Source: Alphaproteobacteria bacterium (lineage in GTDB: Bacteria; Pseudomonadota; Alphaproteobacteria; Rhizobiales; Hyphomicrobiaceae). Taken from it: DNA of 56,574 nucleotides. The translations under genes were made by a program, and so were the position numbers. The notes under the pieces are model-generated. The model ran no database searches. It saw only the letters and a list, made by a program, of their open reading frames with translations, and was not told where the DNA came from. The stretch lies in NCBI GenBank assembly GCA_022600345.1, contig JAHZKP010000062.1, positions 1-56,574 on the forward strand, given 5' to 3'. Numbering within the stretch: position 1 is the stretch's first letter; each line of letters opens with the position of its first letter. This document shows, one piece after another, positions 7,169-16,585 of the stretch.

Positions 7169-9946
7169 ATGCGTTGCAACCCTCTCCGCTGGCTGTGGGG
7201 ATTGCTTCCCCTCGGAATTCTTATTTGGGTTGCCGTCGTAAACGAAGAGCAGCCCATCGAGCGCGATCTGCACCTGCGCACCCAATCGGCGCTATCGCAG
7301 GCCGGCTTTAATTGGGCGGGAACCGGCTTCGATGGACGTGACGGTCTTGTGAAAGGTGTCGCCTTCCGCGAAGAGCATCCCGGTCAGGCAGCAAGGATCG
7401 TCAAGGGCGTCTGGGGCGTGCGCGTCGTGGAAGCCAAGGTCGACTTGATCGACCTGGTCGAAAATTACACATGGTCGGCGCAATCAGATGACGGCAAAAT
7501 CACGCTGGAAGGCCATGTCCCCAACGACGACGTGCGTGCCCAAATTCTGTCCAAGGTCAAAAAGCGCTTTCCCAAGAGCCAGATCGTCGACCGGCTCAAG
7601 CACGCCCGTGGGGCACCTGACGCGGCTATTTGGCTGACAGGAATCGACTTCGGCCTGAAACGCCTCACCCAACTCAAGGCAGGATCGGTGGAACTGTCCG
7701 GCCTCGACTTGTCGATCGCAGGCGAAGCCCGTGACTTCGCGAATTACAAGAGTGCCAAGGCGGCCTTGGCGGGCGCCATGCCCGACGGCATAAAGCTGGC
7801 CAACGACAAAATCCGCCCCCCTGTAATCAGTCCCTACACCTGGAAAGCCGAACGTAGTTCCAGCCAGTTGGTATTGTCCGGCCACGTCCCCAGCGAGGAA
7901 GCTCGCGAGCGCTTATTTGCAATCGCCAAGAAGACATATCCAACCCTGGTGATCATTGATCGGATGGAAACGGGCGCAGGCGCACCGGCCCGTTGGGAAA
8001 CGTCCGTCAAGGACGCCCTTGCACAAGTGGCCCGTCTCGAAACAGGAACGCTCGACCTCAAGGACACGGTTTTAGCGCTTGTTGGCGAGGCCCCTGATGC
8101 CGACACCGCCAATGCGGTAATCGCTGAACTGAAGCAGGCCCTGCCGGAAGTCTATGAATTCAGTCCGTCTCTCACCTTCCCCGACCCCAAACCGCCGGTT
8201 GTCAGCCCCTTCACGACCTCGATCGAAGCCACGCCTGAAAACGTCCGGCTGACCGGCTACGTCCCCGACGAAGACACCCGCACCCGATTCCTGAAAGCCA
8301 CCCGCAAGGCCTTCCCTGGCACCGCCGTGATCGATGACCTGGCGCTTGGTTCGGGCCAGCCTGAAGGTTGGGATAGATGCGTCATGGCCGGCCTGGAAGC
8401 GATCCGCAAGCTGGGTTCAGGCGTCGTCGACATGAGCGATAAGCTCCTCCAGGTCTCCGGCACCACATCCGATGAAGCACTCGCCGAAGCGCTCAAAGGT
8501 GAGGTGCGCGCTGCAACGACCCGGGCCTGCGAAGCTCAGGTCGAAATAGACCTCGACCTGCCATCAGAACCGAATCTGACCTGGCGGGCGAACTACGATG
8601 GCGAACGGACCCTCGTCCTCGACGGACAGGTCCCCGATATCGAAACCCTGACCCTGATCCTAAAGACCGCCCGCGCCAAATTTCCCGATGCCGATCTGGA
8701 AAACCGCATGTCGATCGCCTCCGGATACTCCGCCAAATGGCAAAAGGTAGCCACAACCGGCATCAATTTGCTGAGCTTGCTTCGCTCTGGTGAGGCCAGC
8801 ATCTCAGGCCAGGACCTGATTGTTCGTGGCATCGCCGGCGACACCGCCGCCCAGACGGCTGTCAAGGATCGCTTGTCGCACACGCTGGAGAAGAACTACA
8901 CCGGCCGATCTCTGGTCGAAGTGAAGTCGGACGCCATGATCTGGGCAGAGCAAGAAGCAAAGCGCAAAGCCAAGGAGGAGAAGCAGCGCCGTATTGCCGC
9001 CGAGGAAGAAGCAGTCCGCCAAAAAGAAGCCGAAGCCACGGCTGCCCGCCTGAAGGCTGAGGCCGAGGACGAAGCACGCCGGGCGGCTGAAGCCGAAGCC
9101 GAAGCTGAAGAACGCCGCAAGGCCGAAGCCGAAGAACGCCGCAAGGCCGAGGCTGAAGCCGAAGAACGCCGCAGGGCCGAAGCTGAAGCTGAAGAACGCC
9201 GCAGGGCCGAAGCTGAAGCTGAAGAACGCCGCAGGGCCGAAGCTGAAGCCGAAGAACGCCGCAGGGCCGAAGCTGAAGCCGAAGAACGCCGCAAGGCCGA
9301 AGCTGAAGCACGCCGCAAGGCCGAGGCCGAAGCCGAAGAACGCCGTAGGGCCGAAGCCGAAGCCGAAGAACGCCGCAGGGCCGAAGCCGAAGCCGAAGAA
9401 CGCCGCAGGGCCGAAGCCGAAGCCGAAGAACGCCGCAAGGCCGAAGCTGCAGCCGAAGAACGCCGCAGGGCCGAAGAGGAAATCGAAGTCCGGCTCAAAT
9501 CAGAAACTGAAAAGGTCGCCAAGGCCGCAGCCCCCCGCGAATTTTCAACTATGACGCCGGAGCAAAAGCGCGAAGCGATCGATTGCCAGCAACGCATGCG
9601 AAATGTGGCCAATGCCGGCGTCATTTTGTTTGAGTATGCAAAGGCGGATCTGTCCGCTGAAAGCTTCACGACCCTCGACCGTCTCGCCCAAGTCGCCAAG
9701 AGTTGCCCGCAGGTCGGCCTGGACGTAGAAGGCCACACCGATTCCGTCGGCGGGCGCACCGCCAACCGCTCGTTGTCGCTCCGCCGGGCCAACGCGGTCA
9801 TCGACTACCTCGTCTCAGCCGGCGTGCCGCGCCCAAGACTGCGGCCTGTCGGCTACGGCGAGGACAAGCCGGTCGCCCCGAACAACTCGTCTTCAAACCG
9901 GGCAAAAAACCGGCGTATCGAATTTTCCGTTTCTCGCAGCGGTTAG
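7169..9946 (+). CDS. BON-repeat / coiled-coil / OmpA-family envelope protein
   Basis: A 925-aa envelope protein. An N-terminal hydrophobic segment (about residues 7-24, signal or anchor) is followed by a BON-like stretch and several related units of roughly 130-150 aa in which the pattern hydrophobic-x-G-hydrophobic-VP recurs (LEGHVP, LSGHVP, LTGYVP, LDGQVP). Residues about 590-785 are a charged coiled coil built of 13 short AEAEERRRAE-type units. Residues about 795-925 are an OmpA C-terminal peptidoglycan-binding domain with EGHTDS and NRRIEF motifs. The architecture resembles BON-plus-OmpA proteins that tie the envelope to the cell wall. The AGGAG site fits the ATG. It is followed by a small membrane gene and the HhH protein on the same strand. 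Function beyond wall attachment is inference. Confidence 0.85.
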   Translation: MRCNPLRWLWGLLPLGILIWVAVVNEEQPIERDLHLRTQSALSQAGFNWAGTGFDGRDGLVKGVAFREEHPGQAARIVKGVWGVRVVEAKVDLIDLVENYTWSAQSDDGKITLEGHVPNDDVRAQILSKVKKRFPKSQIVDRLKHARGAPDAAIWLTGIDFGLKRLTQLKAGSVELSGLDLSIAGEARDFANYKSAKAALAGAMPDGIKLANDKIRPPVISPYTWKAERSSSQLVLSGHVPSEEARERLFAIAKKTYPTLVIIDRMETGAGAPARWETSVKDALAQVARLETGTLDLKDTVLALVGEAPDADTANAVIAELKQALPEVYEFSPSLTFPDPKPPVVSPFTTSIEATPENVRLTGYVPDEDTRTRFLKATRKAFPGTAVIDDLALGSGQPEGWDRCVMAGLEAIRKLGSGVVDMSDKLLQVSGTTSDEALAEALKGEVRAATTRACEAQVEIDLDLPSEPNLTWRANYDGERTLVLDGQVPDIETLTLILKTARAKFPDADLENRMSIASGYSAKWQKVATTGINLLSLLRSGEASISGQDLIVRGIAGDTAAQTAVKDRLSHTLEKNYTGRSLVEVKSDAMIWAEQEAKRKAKEEKQRRIAAEEEAVRQKEAEATAARLKAEAEDEARRAAEAEAEAEERRKAEAEERRKAEAEAEERRRAEAEAEERRRAEAEAEERRRAEAEAEERRRAEAEAEERRKAEAEARRKAEAEAEERRRAEAEAEERRRAEAEAEERRRAEAEAEERRKAEAAAEERRRAEEEIEVRLKSETEKVAKAAAPREFSTMTPEQKREAIDCQQRMRNVANAGVILFEYAKADLSAESFTTLDRLAQVAKSCPQVGLDVEGHTDSVGGRTANRSLSLRRANAVIDYLVSAGVPRPRLRPVGYGEDKPVAPNNSSSNRAKNRRIEFSVSRSG
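9085..9476 (+). repeat. in-frame tandem repeat, mostly 30-bp units
   Basis: About 13 units encode EERRKA/EERRRA separated by AEAE. Most units are 30 bp (10 aa); a few are shorter. Units differ mainly by silent GCT/GCC and by AGG/AAG (Arg/Lys) changes, so copy number is probably prone to slippage. Being in frame in multiples of 3, changes would lengthen or shorten the coiled coil without breaking the protein. Confidence 0.9.
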
Positions 9947-10267
9947 CCAATTCGCTGGTCGACCTGGCCGGCGAGCCAACGGCCGGGCACACAGATCCAG
10001 ACACACTTGAAGCCGCGGTCGAAAACCTTCATCGCGCAGACAACATCCGATGCCGCAAAATGCATACACGATGCATATTCCCGCAATTGGAGCCCGCCGA
10101 CGGCCAGGCGCACAGACCGCATGCGACCAAAGTGCCCACCCAAACGGCTGCCTTTGAACCAAAACGCTATCGTAAACGACCAGCAATCCGGGCTAAGAGA
10201 TAGGGTGAAATTCAAGGGGCCGCTGGATCTGGCCGGCGCAAGCCCATGCGATAACGGAGATCGAAAC
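9947..10267. other. intergenic region, 321 bp
   Basis: Lies between the OmpA-family gene and the 32-aa gene. A small ATGCAT-acacg-ATGCAT repeat lies near 10060-10077. No terminator is visible, so transcription could run on into the next two genes. Confidence 0.45.
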
Positions 10268-10366
10268 ATGGACTACCTGTTTGTCAAACTGTTCCCGTAT
10301 CTCGCCGTCGCATTCGCGATCGGTCTGATGGTGGGGTGGGTGTCCTGCGGACGAACCGAGAAGTAA
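10268..10366 (+). CDS. 32-aa single-pass membrane protein
   Basis: A short ORF whose product, starting MDYLFVKLFPYLAVAF, is one hydrophobic helix (about residues 4-27) ending in a short tail with CGRTEK. A ribosome site (GGAG, 8 nt before ATG) supports translation. It ends 45 nt before the ATG of the HhH protein, whose own N-terminus is also one membrane helix, so the two may pair in the membrane. I do not recognise the family. The composition of a real small membrane protein and the placement between two co-directional envelope genes make chance unlikely but not excluded. Confidence 0.6.
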   Translation: MDYLFVKLFPYLAVAFAIGLMVGWVSCGRTEK

Positions 10367-10411
10367 CGCCAACAGAACTTGGCGGCGTGTATGCCGGGGG
10401 GAGTAAACGAA

Positions 10412-13400
10412 ATGGAACGTTTTATAATTGAAGCGGCACTTTTGATGCTGGCGGCCTATTTCCTGGGTGCTGTACTTGGCTGTCTTTGCCGCCGCTTGTT
10501 CACCTCTGACAAAAAACGGGCCGTCCCGGCTGGCAGCACCACCCGCACTGCGGCACCTGCCGCAGCCGCTGCCCCGGCTTCCGTGCGCGAAGCCCCAGAA
10601 CCGGTCCAGCCTAAAATAGAGACCGTCTCCAATCCGACACCTCCTCAGGATGCAAAAATCGCCGAATCGGCACGCTTCGAGCGCGTCCTGACGACCGCAC
10701 CAGCTTCGGCAAGCGAACAGCCCGCGCCAAGGGAACCCGAACCAGCCCCGCCGCAGGATAACCCGAATGCCGGCACCGCCGCGTCTGCCGTAGGTGCCGC
10801 CGCCGCAGCAGCAGCAGCGGCGGTAGCAGCCAGCACCGTTGCACGCTCCACCTCAACACCCCAACAGACAGAAGCCCGGCCTGCACCAGAGACGCGCCTG
10901 CCCAGTTCCAGCGGTTCCTCAGGAATCGCCACTGTAACCGCCGCTGCGGCAACCGGCACATCGCCACCAGCCGACGACCTGACGCGCATTCGCGGCATCG
11001 ATGCCCAAACCGCCCGCCAACTCAATCAACTGGGCTATACCAACTACGCCCAGATCGCGGACTGGAAAAAGGACGACGTCAGCCGGCTGGGAGGCGCCTT
11101 CGGTGACAATCGCGTATTACGCGGTTCATGGATCGAGCAGGCCAAGATTCTCGCCGCCGGCAATGAGACGTCTCACATCCGGACGGTAACCGGCAAATCG
11201 CGTGCCAGCGACTGGTCGTTGGTCTCCAACATCGCCCCGGCCGCGGTTGCAGCCGCCGCAGCCGCGACAGCCGCAGCGACAGTATCTGCGGCTCCAGCAG
11301 CCGCCGCGCCAGCCGACGATCTGAGCCGCATTCGCGGCATTGACGCCGGCGCCGAAAAAATTCTCAGCGCAAACGGAATCCGCAACTACAGCCAGATCGC
11401 AGCTTGGACCGCACCAGACATTCACCGCCTTGACGATCAACTCGCCAGCAAGGGCCGTATCTCCCGCCAGAACTGGGTCGAACAGGCCATGATCCTGGCC
11501 GCCGGCAAACAAACCGCCCATGTGCGCAACCTGACCGGGAAGTCGCGCGCCAGCGATTGGTCGCTGGTTTCCACGGTCGTACCCGCCGCCGCCGCAGCAG
11601 CCGCCGCAGCAGCAACCATCGCTGCCGTCCCAGCAGCCGCTAAAGCCGCGCAAACACCAGATGACCTCAGCAACATCCGCGGTATCGACTCAAATGCCGA
11701 AACTGTCCTGACCTCCAACGGCGTAGCGAGCTACAGCCAGATCGCCGGTTGGACAGCAACCGACGTCCAGCGCTTCGATGGCTTGCTCGGCACGCCAGGC
11801 CGCATCTCCCGCGAGAATTGGATTGAACAGGCAAAGGTCCTGGCAGGCGGCAAGGAAACCAGTTTCCTCAAACGCCAGAAATCTTATCCGGCCATGGCCG
11901 CCGCGCCAGCCGTGGGCCTATTGCCCGCCACACCACTTCCAGCAACCACACCCCCGGCACCGACCTCTGCCGTCGCACCACAACCTGCCGCCGCTGGCCC
12001 AGACGACCTCCGCAGCATCCGTGGCATTGGCCCCGCAGCCGAAAAACTGCTTACCGCCAACGGCATCACCAGCTTTAGCCAGATCGCCGGTTGGACATCG
12101 GCAGACGTGCAGCGCTTTGATGGCCTGCTTGGCGGCACCCGACGTGTCTCACCGCAAAATTGGATCGAGCAGGCGAAGGTCCTGGCTGACGGCAAGGAAA
12201 CCAGCTTCCTCAAACGCCAGAAATCTTATCCGGCCGTGGTCGCCGCCCCAGCTACGGGCCTGCTGCCAGCCGAGCCGATCCCCGCGTCCACCACAACAGC
12301 CGCTGTCACCCCGCAGGCACCCACCAGCGCCGATACCGGCGGCGCAGCAACAGCCGCCGCAGCGGTTGCCGCAACAGCCGCAGCGGCAGCCGCCACCGCC
12401 GCGACCTCAGCCGCGACCGATTCTGAAGCAACGACAATGCCCGCCGTGCCAGATGACCTCAAGAAAATCGAGGGCATTGATGCGGCTACCGAAGAACTGC
12501 TCAATAGCAAGGGCGTTTCCAGATACGCACAAATTGCCGGTTGGGCGACCGGCCACGTCCAGAAAGTCGACCAGCTTCTGGGCACCCCAGGCCGCGTTTC
12601 TGAACAAAACTGGATCGAACAGGCAAAGGTCCTCGCTGACGGCAAGCAAACCGCATTTTCGCGCGGTGCCGCACGCGCCCGCCGGCGCGATAAATCGCCC
12701 GCCCCTCCTGTAGCCGTCCGTAGAGCACCCGACGGCGACGACTTGACCCGCATCGGCGGTATCGATGCAGGCGCGGAAAAGTTCCTCCGCAGCAAGGGCG
12801 TGACGACGTTCCGCCAAATTGCCAATTGGACGCCAGCCCACGAGGAAAAAGTAGGCAGCCTGCTGTCCCAGCCCGGCCGGGTTGAAAAGGAAAGGTGGAT
12901 CGAGCAGGCCAAGCTGTTGGTCGCCGGTAAGGACCCCGCCGCAGCTCTGTCAGAAAGTCCGGCAACCGGTGTCGCCTCTACTGCGGCAGCCGCTGCAGCA
13001 GGCATCGCAGCCACGACCGCCGCCGCCGCTGCAACGGCTCATACCGACAGCACCGCCGCCACACCCGCAAGCCCGCCAGCTTCCTCCACGCCGCCCGTCC
13101 CATCCGATACCGCATCTGCCAGACCGGCCCGCCTTGCCGACGCCATCCGCCAGAATACCGTTGAGATCGGGGCGGGCAAATCCACATCGGGTTCGGGCGT
13201 CGCCGGCATGCGCTCGGTCCGCTCGCAACTGCTTTCTGGTCAGCCGGCCGCCTCCGCGGGCGCCACTGATGACCTCAAGAAGATCCGCGGCATCGGCGTC
13301 CTGATCGAGAAAAAGCTGAATGCCATGGGCGTTAAGAGTTACGAGGACATCGCTCAATGGTCGGCTTCCGATATCGAGCGCATTTCCCGGGCACTCGACT

Positions 13401-13492
13401 TCAAGGGCCGCATTCAACGCGAAGGCTGGGTTCAGCAAGCGCGAATTCTGTCCTCTGGCGGGCAAACTGAGTTCTCAAAGCGGATTACGTAA
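10412..13492 (+). CDS. membrane-anchored protein with seven helix-hairpin-helix units
   Basis: A 1026-aa protein anchored by one N-terminal helix (about residues 5-25, followed by CLCRRLF). Seven copies of a roughly 68-aa unit follow, starting near residues 188, 302, 416, 530, 678, 775 and 952. Each begins DDL-x-x-I-x-GI, continues with Y/F-x-QIA-x-W and ends near WIEQAK-x-L. This is the helix-hairpin-helix fold seen in predicted flap-endonuclease-like (COG3743-type) and ribosomal L21-fused domains. The linkers are long and Ala/Pro-rich. Units 1 and 2 share the tail TGKSRASDWSLVS, and units 3 and 4 share TSFLKRQKSYPA, showing recent internal duplication. I start at 10412 (GGGGGGAG 8 nt upstream) rather than at an in-frame TTG 33 nt earlier. 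No nuclease active site is visible. DNA or protein binding is inference. Confidence 0.75.
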   Translation: MERFIIEAALLMLAAYFLGAVLGCLCRRLFTSDKKRAVPAGSTTRTAAPAAAAAPASVREAPEPVQPKIETVSNPTPPQDAKIAESARFERVLTTAPASASEQPAPREPEPAPPQDNPNAGTAASAVGAAAAAAAAAVAASTVARSTSTPQQTEARPAPETRLPSSSGSSGIATVTAAAATGTSPPADDLTRIRGIDAQTARQLNQLGYTNYAQIADWKKDDVSRLGGAFGDNRVLRGSWIEQAKILAAGNETSHIRTVTGKSRASDWSLVSNIAPAAVAAAAAATAAATVSAAPAAAAPADDLSRIRGIDAGAEKILSANGIRNYSQIAAWTAPDIHRLDDQLASKGRISRQNWVEQAMILAAGKQTAHVRNLTGKSRASDWSLVSTVVPAAAAAAAAAATIAAVPAAAKAAQTPDDLSNIRGIDSNAETVLTSNGVASYSQIAGWTATDVQRFDGLLGTPGRISRENWIEQAKVLAGGKETSFLKRQKSYPAMAAAPAVGLLPATPLPATTPPAPTSAVAPQPAAAGPDDLRSIRGIGPAAEKLLTANGITSFSQIAGWTSADVQRFDGLLGGTRRVSPQNWIEQAKVLADGKETSFLKRQKSYPAVVAAPATGLLPAEPIPASTTTAAVTPQAPTSADTGGAATAAAAVAATAAAAAATAATSAATDSEATTMPAVPDDLKKIEGIDAATEELLNSKGVSRYAQIAGWATGHVQKVDQLLGTPGRVSEQNWIEQAKVLADGKQTAFSRGAARARRRDKSPAPPVAVRRAPDGDDLTRIGGIDAGAEKFLRSKGVTTFRQIANWTPAHEEKVGSLLSQPGRVEKERWIEQAKLLVAGKDPAAALSESPATGVASTAAAAAAGIAATTAAAAATAHTDSTAATPASPPASSTPPVPSDTASARPARLADAIRQNTVEIGAGKSTSGSGVAGMRSVRSQLLSGQPAASAGATDDLKKIRGIGVLIEKKLNAMGVKSYEDIAQWSASDIERISRALDFKGRIQREGWVQQARILSSGGQTEFSKRIT

Positions 13493-13510
13493 CGCGTAGT
13501 CACCCACCTG

Positions 13511-13566
13511 TCCGATACATTGAAACGAGAAACGGGAGCCTCTGAGCTCCCGTTTTTTGTATCGGA
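13511..13566 (+). terminator. strong intrinsic terminator
   Basis: The core stem AACGGGAGC / GCTCCCGTT (13531-13539 and 13546-13554) has a 6-nt loop and a run of six T. An outer pair TCCGATAC / GTATCGGA (13511-13518 and 13559-13566) encloses it. It ends the transcript of the seven-HhH gene, just before the convergent hydrolase gene. Confidence 0.9.
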
Positions 13567-13632
13567 TCTGGGTCGCGGCAACCAGGCAAGACCGCTCAAG
13601 TGGGCAGAACCGGTCGAGGCCCGTGTGAAGAA

Positions 13633-14532
13633 CTACTCCGCGGCAACCGCATGGTGGCTGCCCTCGGCGTTTTCAAAAAACATCCCGATTGCTTCCTGCG
13701 TTGCCCGGTCCTTCATCAACGGTGCATGCCCCTGGCCCGGCACAGTGAACCGTTGCAGGCGCGAATGGCGCTCCGCCATCCGGTCGATCGTCTGGTCCGA
13801 AAGCAAGTCCGAATTCCCACCTCGCACGACAAGCACCGGCACCCGCTTCAACGCTTCAAACTGGCCCCACAATTCCGGCACCGGTCCATCCAGAACGGAC
13901 AGCGCATTTTTCAGCAGCGGGTCATATCCCGGCGCAAGCCGGCCGCGCTTTTCATTGTACCACTGGCGCGCGCATTCCTCCCACACACTGTCCTCGACAC
14001 CCGGAAAACTGCGCTGATTGACATCGCGCGTCACGGTGGCCGCTTCCTCCCAGTCGCGAGGCAACGGAATCCGCCCGACGTAACTGGCAATCCGCATCAA
14101 CCCATCGCGTTCGATGACCGGGCCGATATCATTCAGCACCACCATCGAAATCGTCGACGGCTGTATCGCCGCCATCACCATGGTTACGAGCCCGCCACGC
14201 GAAGTGCCCAGGATCGCCACCTCCTTCAGTTCAGCAAAGGTCAGAAAGTCAATGACGTCGAGCGCTTCGACCGGAACCGCATAGTTCTTCCAATTCCGGT
14301 CCCAATCGGATTTCCCACGTCCCCGGTAGTCCAGCGTATACACAGCCCGCGCATTCGGACCTTGCGACAGATAGCTGGCCACATCGTGAAAATCGCGGCT
14401 GTTACGAGTAAGCCCGGCGAGACAAAGCACCGGCGTTTTTGTTGAACCAGGCGCAGGATAATGCCGTGCATAAAGCCGCAACCCATCGCGCACGCGAAAG
14501 CTCAACTCCCGAAAGTTGTTACCTGACCCCAT
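13633..14532 (-). CDS. alpha/beta-fold hydrolase
   Basis: A 299-aa cytoplasmic serine hydrolase of the alpha/beta fold. It shows the oxyanion region CLAGLTRNSRDF (about 37-48), the nucleophile elbow G-T-S-R-G (Ser111), and a C-terminal GQGHAPLM with the probable catalytic His; an acidic residue in RGGNSD fits the third position. DYRGRGKSD is the typical strand after beta-4. The substrate cannot be predicted. The ATG is supported by GAGAGG upstream. It stands alone between a terminator and the lytic transglycosylase, about 70 bp upstream of that gene's end and in the same direction. Confidence 0.88.
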   Translation of the reverse strand: MGSGNNFRELSFRVRDGLRLYARHYPAPGSTKTPVLCLAGLTRNSRDFHDVASYLSQGPNARAVYTLDYRGRGKSDWDRNWKNYAVPVEALDVIDFLTFAELKEVAILGTSRGGLVTMVMAAIQPSTISMVVLNDIGPVIERDGLMRIASYVGRIPLPRDWEEAATVTRDVNQRSFPGVEDSVWEECARQWYNEKRGRLAPGYDPLLKNALSVLDGPVPELWGQFEALKRVPVLVVRGGNSDLLSDQTIDRMAERHSRLQRFTVPGQGHAPLMKDRATQEAIGMFFENAEGSHHAVAAE

Positions 14533-14605
14533 GACCAGCCTCTCAATAGATGCGGGCGCGTCGCCCTGGCATCTTCCAATTCACCGCGATTGAAACGGGA
14601 TTTAA

Positions 14606-16585
14606 TTACCGCCCCGAACTTAACCGCAACCCTTTTGATCCTGGCGCATGCCGCTTCTTGCCCTTGCGCGACTGTTTTGCCCGCACCAAGTCCGTTTCCA
14701 GCCGCAACGGGTCCTTCTCTCCTAGTCGCGCCCGATACATCTGGATGTTGGACAAGACCTTGGCCACGTACAAGCGCGTCTCGATGAACGGTATCCGCTC
14801 AATCCAATCCACATCGTCAATGCGACCATCGCGTGGATCGCCGATCTGGCGGATCCACTGGCGCGCGCGCCCCGGACCGGCGTTGTATCCGGCCAACCCA
14901 AGGATGTAGGAACCGCGAAACTCTTCCATACGATCTGCAATATAGGCAGACGAAATCCTGGTGTTATAGGACTCATCGCTCAGCAATCGCTTGATTTCAC
15001 ACTTGATTTTATAGTCCTGGCAAACATGCCTCGCCGTGATCGGCATCACCTGCAAAATTCCCCGCGCGCCCGCCCGCGATACGATCGTGGAATTGAACTC
15101 ACTCTCCTGGCGCGCGATTGACAACATGAACGCCGGTTCCGGCGGCTTGCGTAGCGGCTTATACTCGGGAAATGCATGCAACGGATAGGCGTAATAGACT
15201 AGGTTCATACCCCGGCCAATCGCCTTCTTACCAATCCGCAAGGACTGCTGCGTATCGCCCATAACACGCGCCAGATGCGCAACAAGCGCCACTTCCTCTT
15301 CCGTTTCCAATAGATTGCCCAGGTTGGCAAGAAACGGCCTCGTGATCGTCCGGCCAAGCCCCGCCTTATCGGCAATCACTGCGGCCTTTGCAGCATCCAG
15401 ATTACGAAATTGCTGAACCTTTTCCGCACTGGGCTCTTTGGGTGGCGAGATTTTGATATCCTGGGGACCAGACTGCAATCGCTGCCGCGCCAGGTGCGCA
15501 TGAAACGTATCGTACTGCTTGGCAAACGCATCGCGGTAGTGTGTTTCTGCGGTCTCCCGGTCGCCCGCGGCTTCATAGGCACGCCCCAGCCAGTAGGCAG
15601 ACTTCGATCGGCTAAGCGGACCGTCGGCGTCTTTGCGCATTTGCTTGAAATGCTTTTTGGCGATTTCGGCGTCGTCCAGATAACGCAGCGATATCCAGCC
15701 AGCCAGAAACGCCTGCTGCTTACGCGGGTTGACGCTTAGCCCTTTGGGGCCGGTAATGATTTTATAAGCCCGCTTGAATTTCTTCGCCTTCATCGCATCG
15801 TAGGCTTTTGAGCGAATCTTGCGCCAGCCCTTATCCGGGTTTGACGACTTGGCCTTCTTGCGGGCTGCGATGTCCGCCGGTCCGATCAGATCGCCCAGTA
15901 AGCGCGCATATGTTTTAGCGTCTCCTTTGGAAAACTTGCCGTTGCGCCAGAGTTCCCCAGCCACCTTCCTTGCATCATCCAGACGACCGCTCTTGGCCAG
16001 CGCCATAGCAAACGCCACCTTGCCAGCCGGCGTCTCAGGTTTGATTTCCTTGAAGGTCGCAAGGGTCTGGTTTGGGCTGTTGAGCTTTAAAAGCTTGTCT
16101 TCCAGATGCTTGATCAGCAACCAGCGATTGGGCCATTCAGGATTTTGGACAAGGAACGTGCGGTACTTCGCTATCGTTCCGCTGCCCTGGCGTAGGACCA
16201 TCCAGTCGACCAGCTTTTTGGCGACATCATTCGACAATTGCGCCTTTGCTGAAAGCGCTTCTTGGAAGGAATTGTTGGCCGCTGCCTTCTTGGCCGCCCG
16301 CAAGGCTGCCGCCTCCTCGACAGTCACAGCCACCTTTTGCAGCGGCGCGACAAAACCATCGAAACGCTTGTTGTGGCGCGCTTCAGCCTCCCCCACGGAA
16401 GTCGGTAGCCGCAACAGGCCTTTTTCAGCATGCGCAGCCTTCATCGCTATGACATCGCGCTTGGGGTTCTCGCCCGGCACCGGCGGCCCCTTGGCCGCAG
16501 CCACATTCGCTCCTGCCCAAAGCCCTATGGCGAGCACGCCGGCGATCCATGCAAATGCGGGATGAGTGAACTTTTCGTCTTGCAT
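14606..16585 (-). CDS. soluble lytic murein transglycosylase (Slt70-like)
   Basis: A 659-aa periplasmic enzyme that cleaves peptidoglycan to 1,6-anhydro-MurNAc ends. A signal peptide or anchor (about residues 10-31) is followed by a long alpha-helical superhelix (about 60-430) and a C-terminal SLT domain. The catalytic Glu lies in ARQESEFN (about 492), followed by SRAGARGILQVMP and AGYNAGPGRA motifs. Domain order and length match Slt70-type enzymes; the tail after the SLT domain is Lys-rich. GAGG lies 5 nt before the ATG. It is monocistronic or first in a unit with the downstream hydrolase. Confidence 0.92.
   Translation of the reverse strand: MQDEKFTHPAFAWIAGVLAIGLWAGANVAAAKGPPVPGENPKRDVIAMKAAHAEKGLLRLPTSVGEAEARHNKRFDGFVAPLQKVAVTVEEAAALRAAKKAAANNSFQEALSAKAQLSNDVAKKLVDWMVLRQGSGTIAKYRTFLVQNPEWPNRWLLIKHLEDKLLKLNSPNQTLATFKEIKPETPAGKVAFAMALAKSGRLDDARKVAGELWRNGKFSKGDAKTYARLLGDLIGPADIAARKKAKSSNPDKGWRKIRSKAYDAMKAKKFKRAYKIITGPKGLSVNPRKQQAFLAGWISLRYLDDAEIAKKHFKQMRKDADGPLSRSKSAYWLGRAYEAAGDRETAETHYRDAFAKQYDTFHAHLARQRLQSGPQDIKISPPKEPSAEKVQQFRNLDAAKAAVIADKAGLGRTITRPFLANLGNLLETEEEVALVAHLARVMGDTQQSLRIGKKAIGRGMNLVYYAYPLHAFPEYKPLRKPPEPAFMLSIARQESEFNSTIVSRAGARGILQVMPITARHVCQDYKIKCEIKRLLSDESYNTRISSAYIADRMEEFRGSYILGLAGYNAGPGRARQWIRQIGDPRDGRIDDVDWIERIPFIETRLYVAKVLSNIQMYRARLGEKDPLRLETDLVRAKQSRKGKKRHAPGSKGLRLSSGR

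Noticed and set aside
9085-9476. Possible CRISPR-like array
   Set aside because: The repeats are contiguous, in frame and without unique spacers; they encode a coiled coil.
8896-9801. 301-codon open frame opposite the OmpA-family gene, rich in Ser/Ala/Leu/Arg
   Set aside because: It is the shadow of the EERRRA repeat read on the other strand; no ribosome site and composition set entirely by the repeat.
11126-11653. 175-codon minus-strand frame opposite the HhH protein
   Set aside because: Shadow of Ala-rich linker DNA; Gly/Cys-rich nonsense composition.
12226-13014. 262-codon minus-strand frame opposite the HhH protein
   Set aside because: GC-rich Ala/Pro linkers on the plus strand keep the reverse frame open; no start signal or protein-like pattern.
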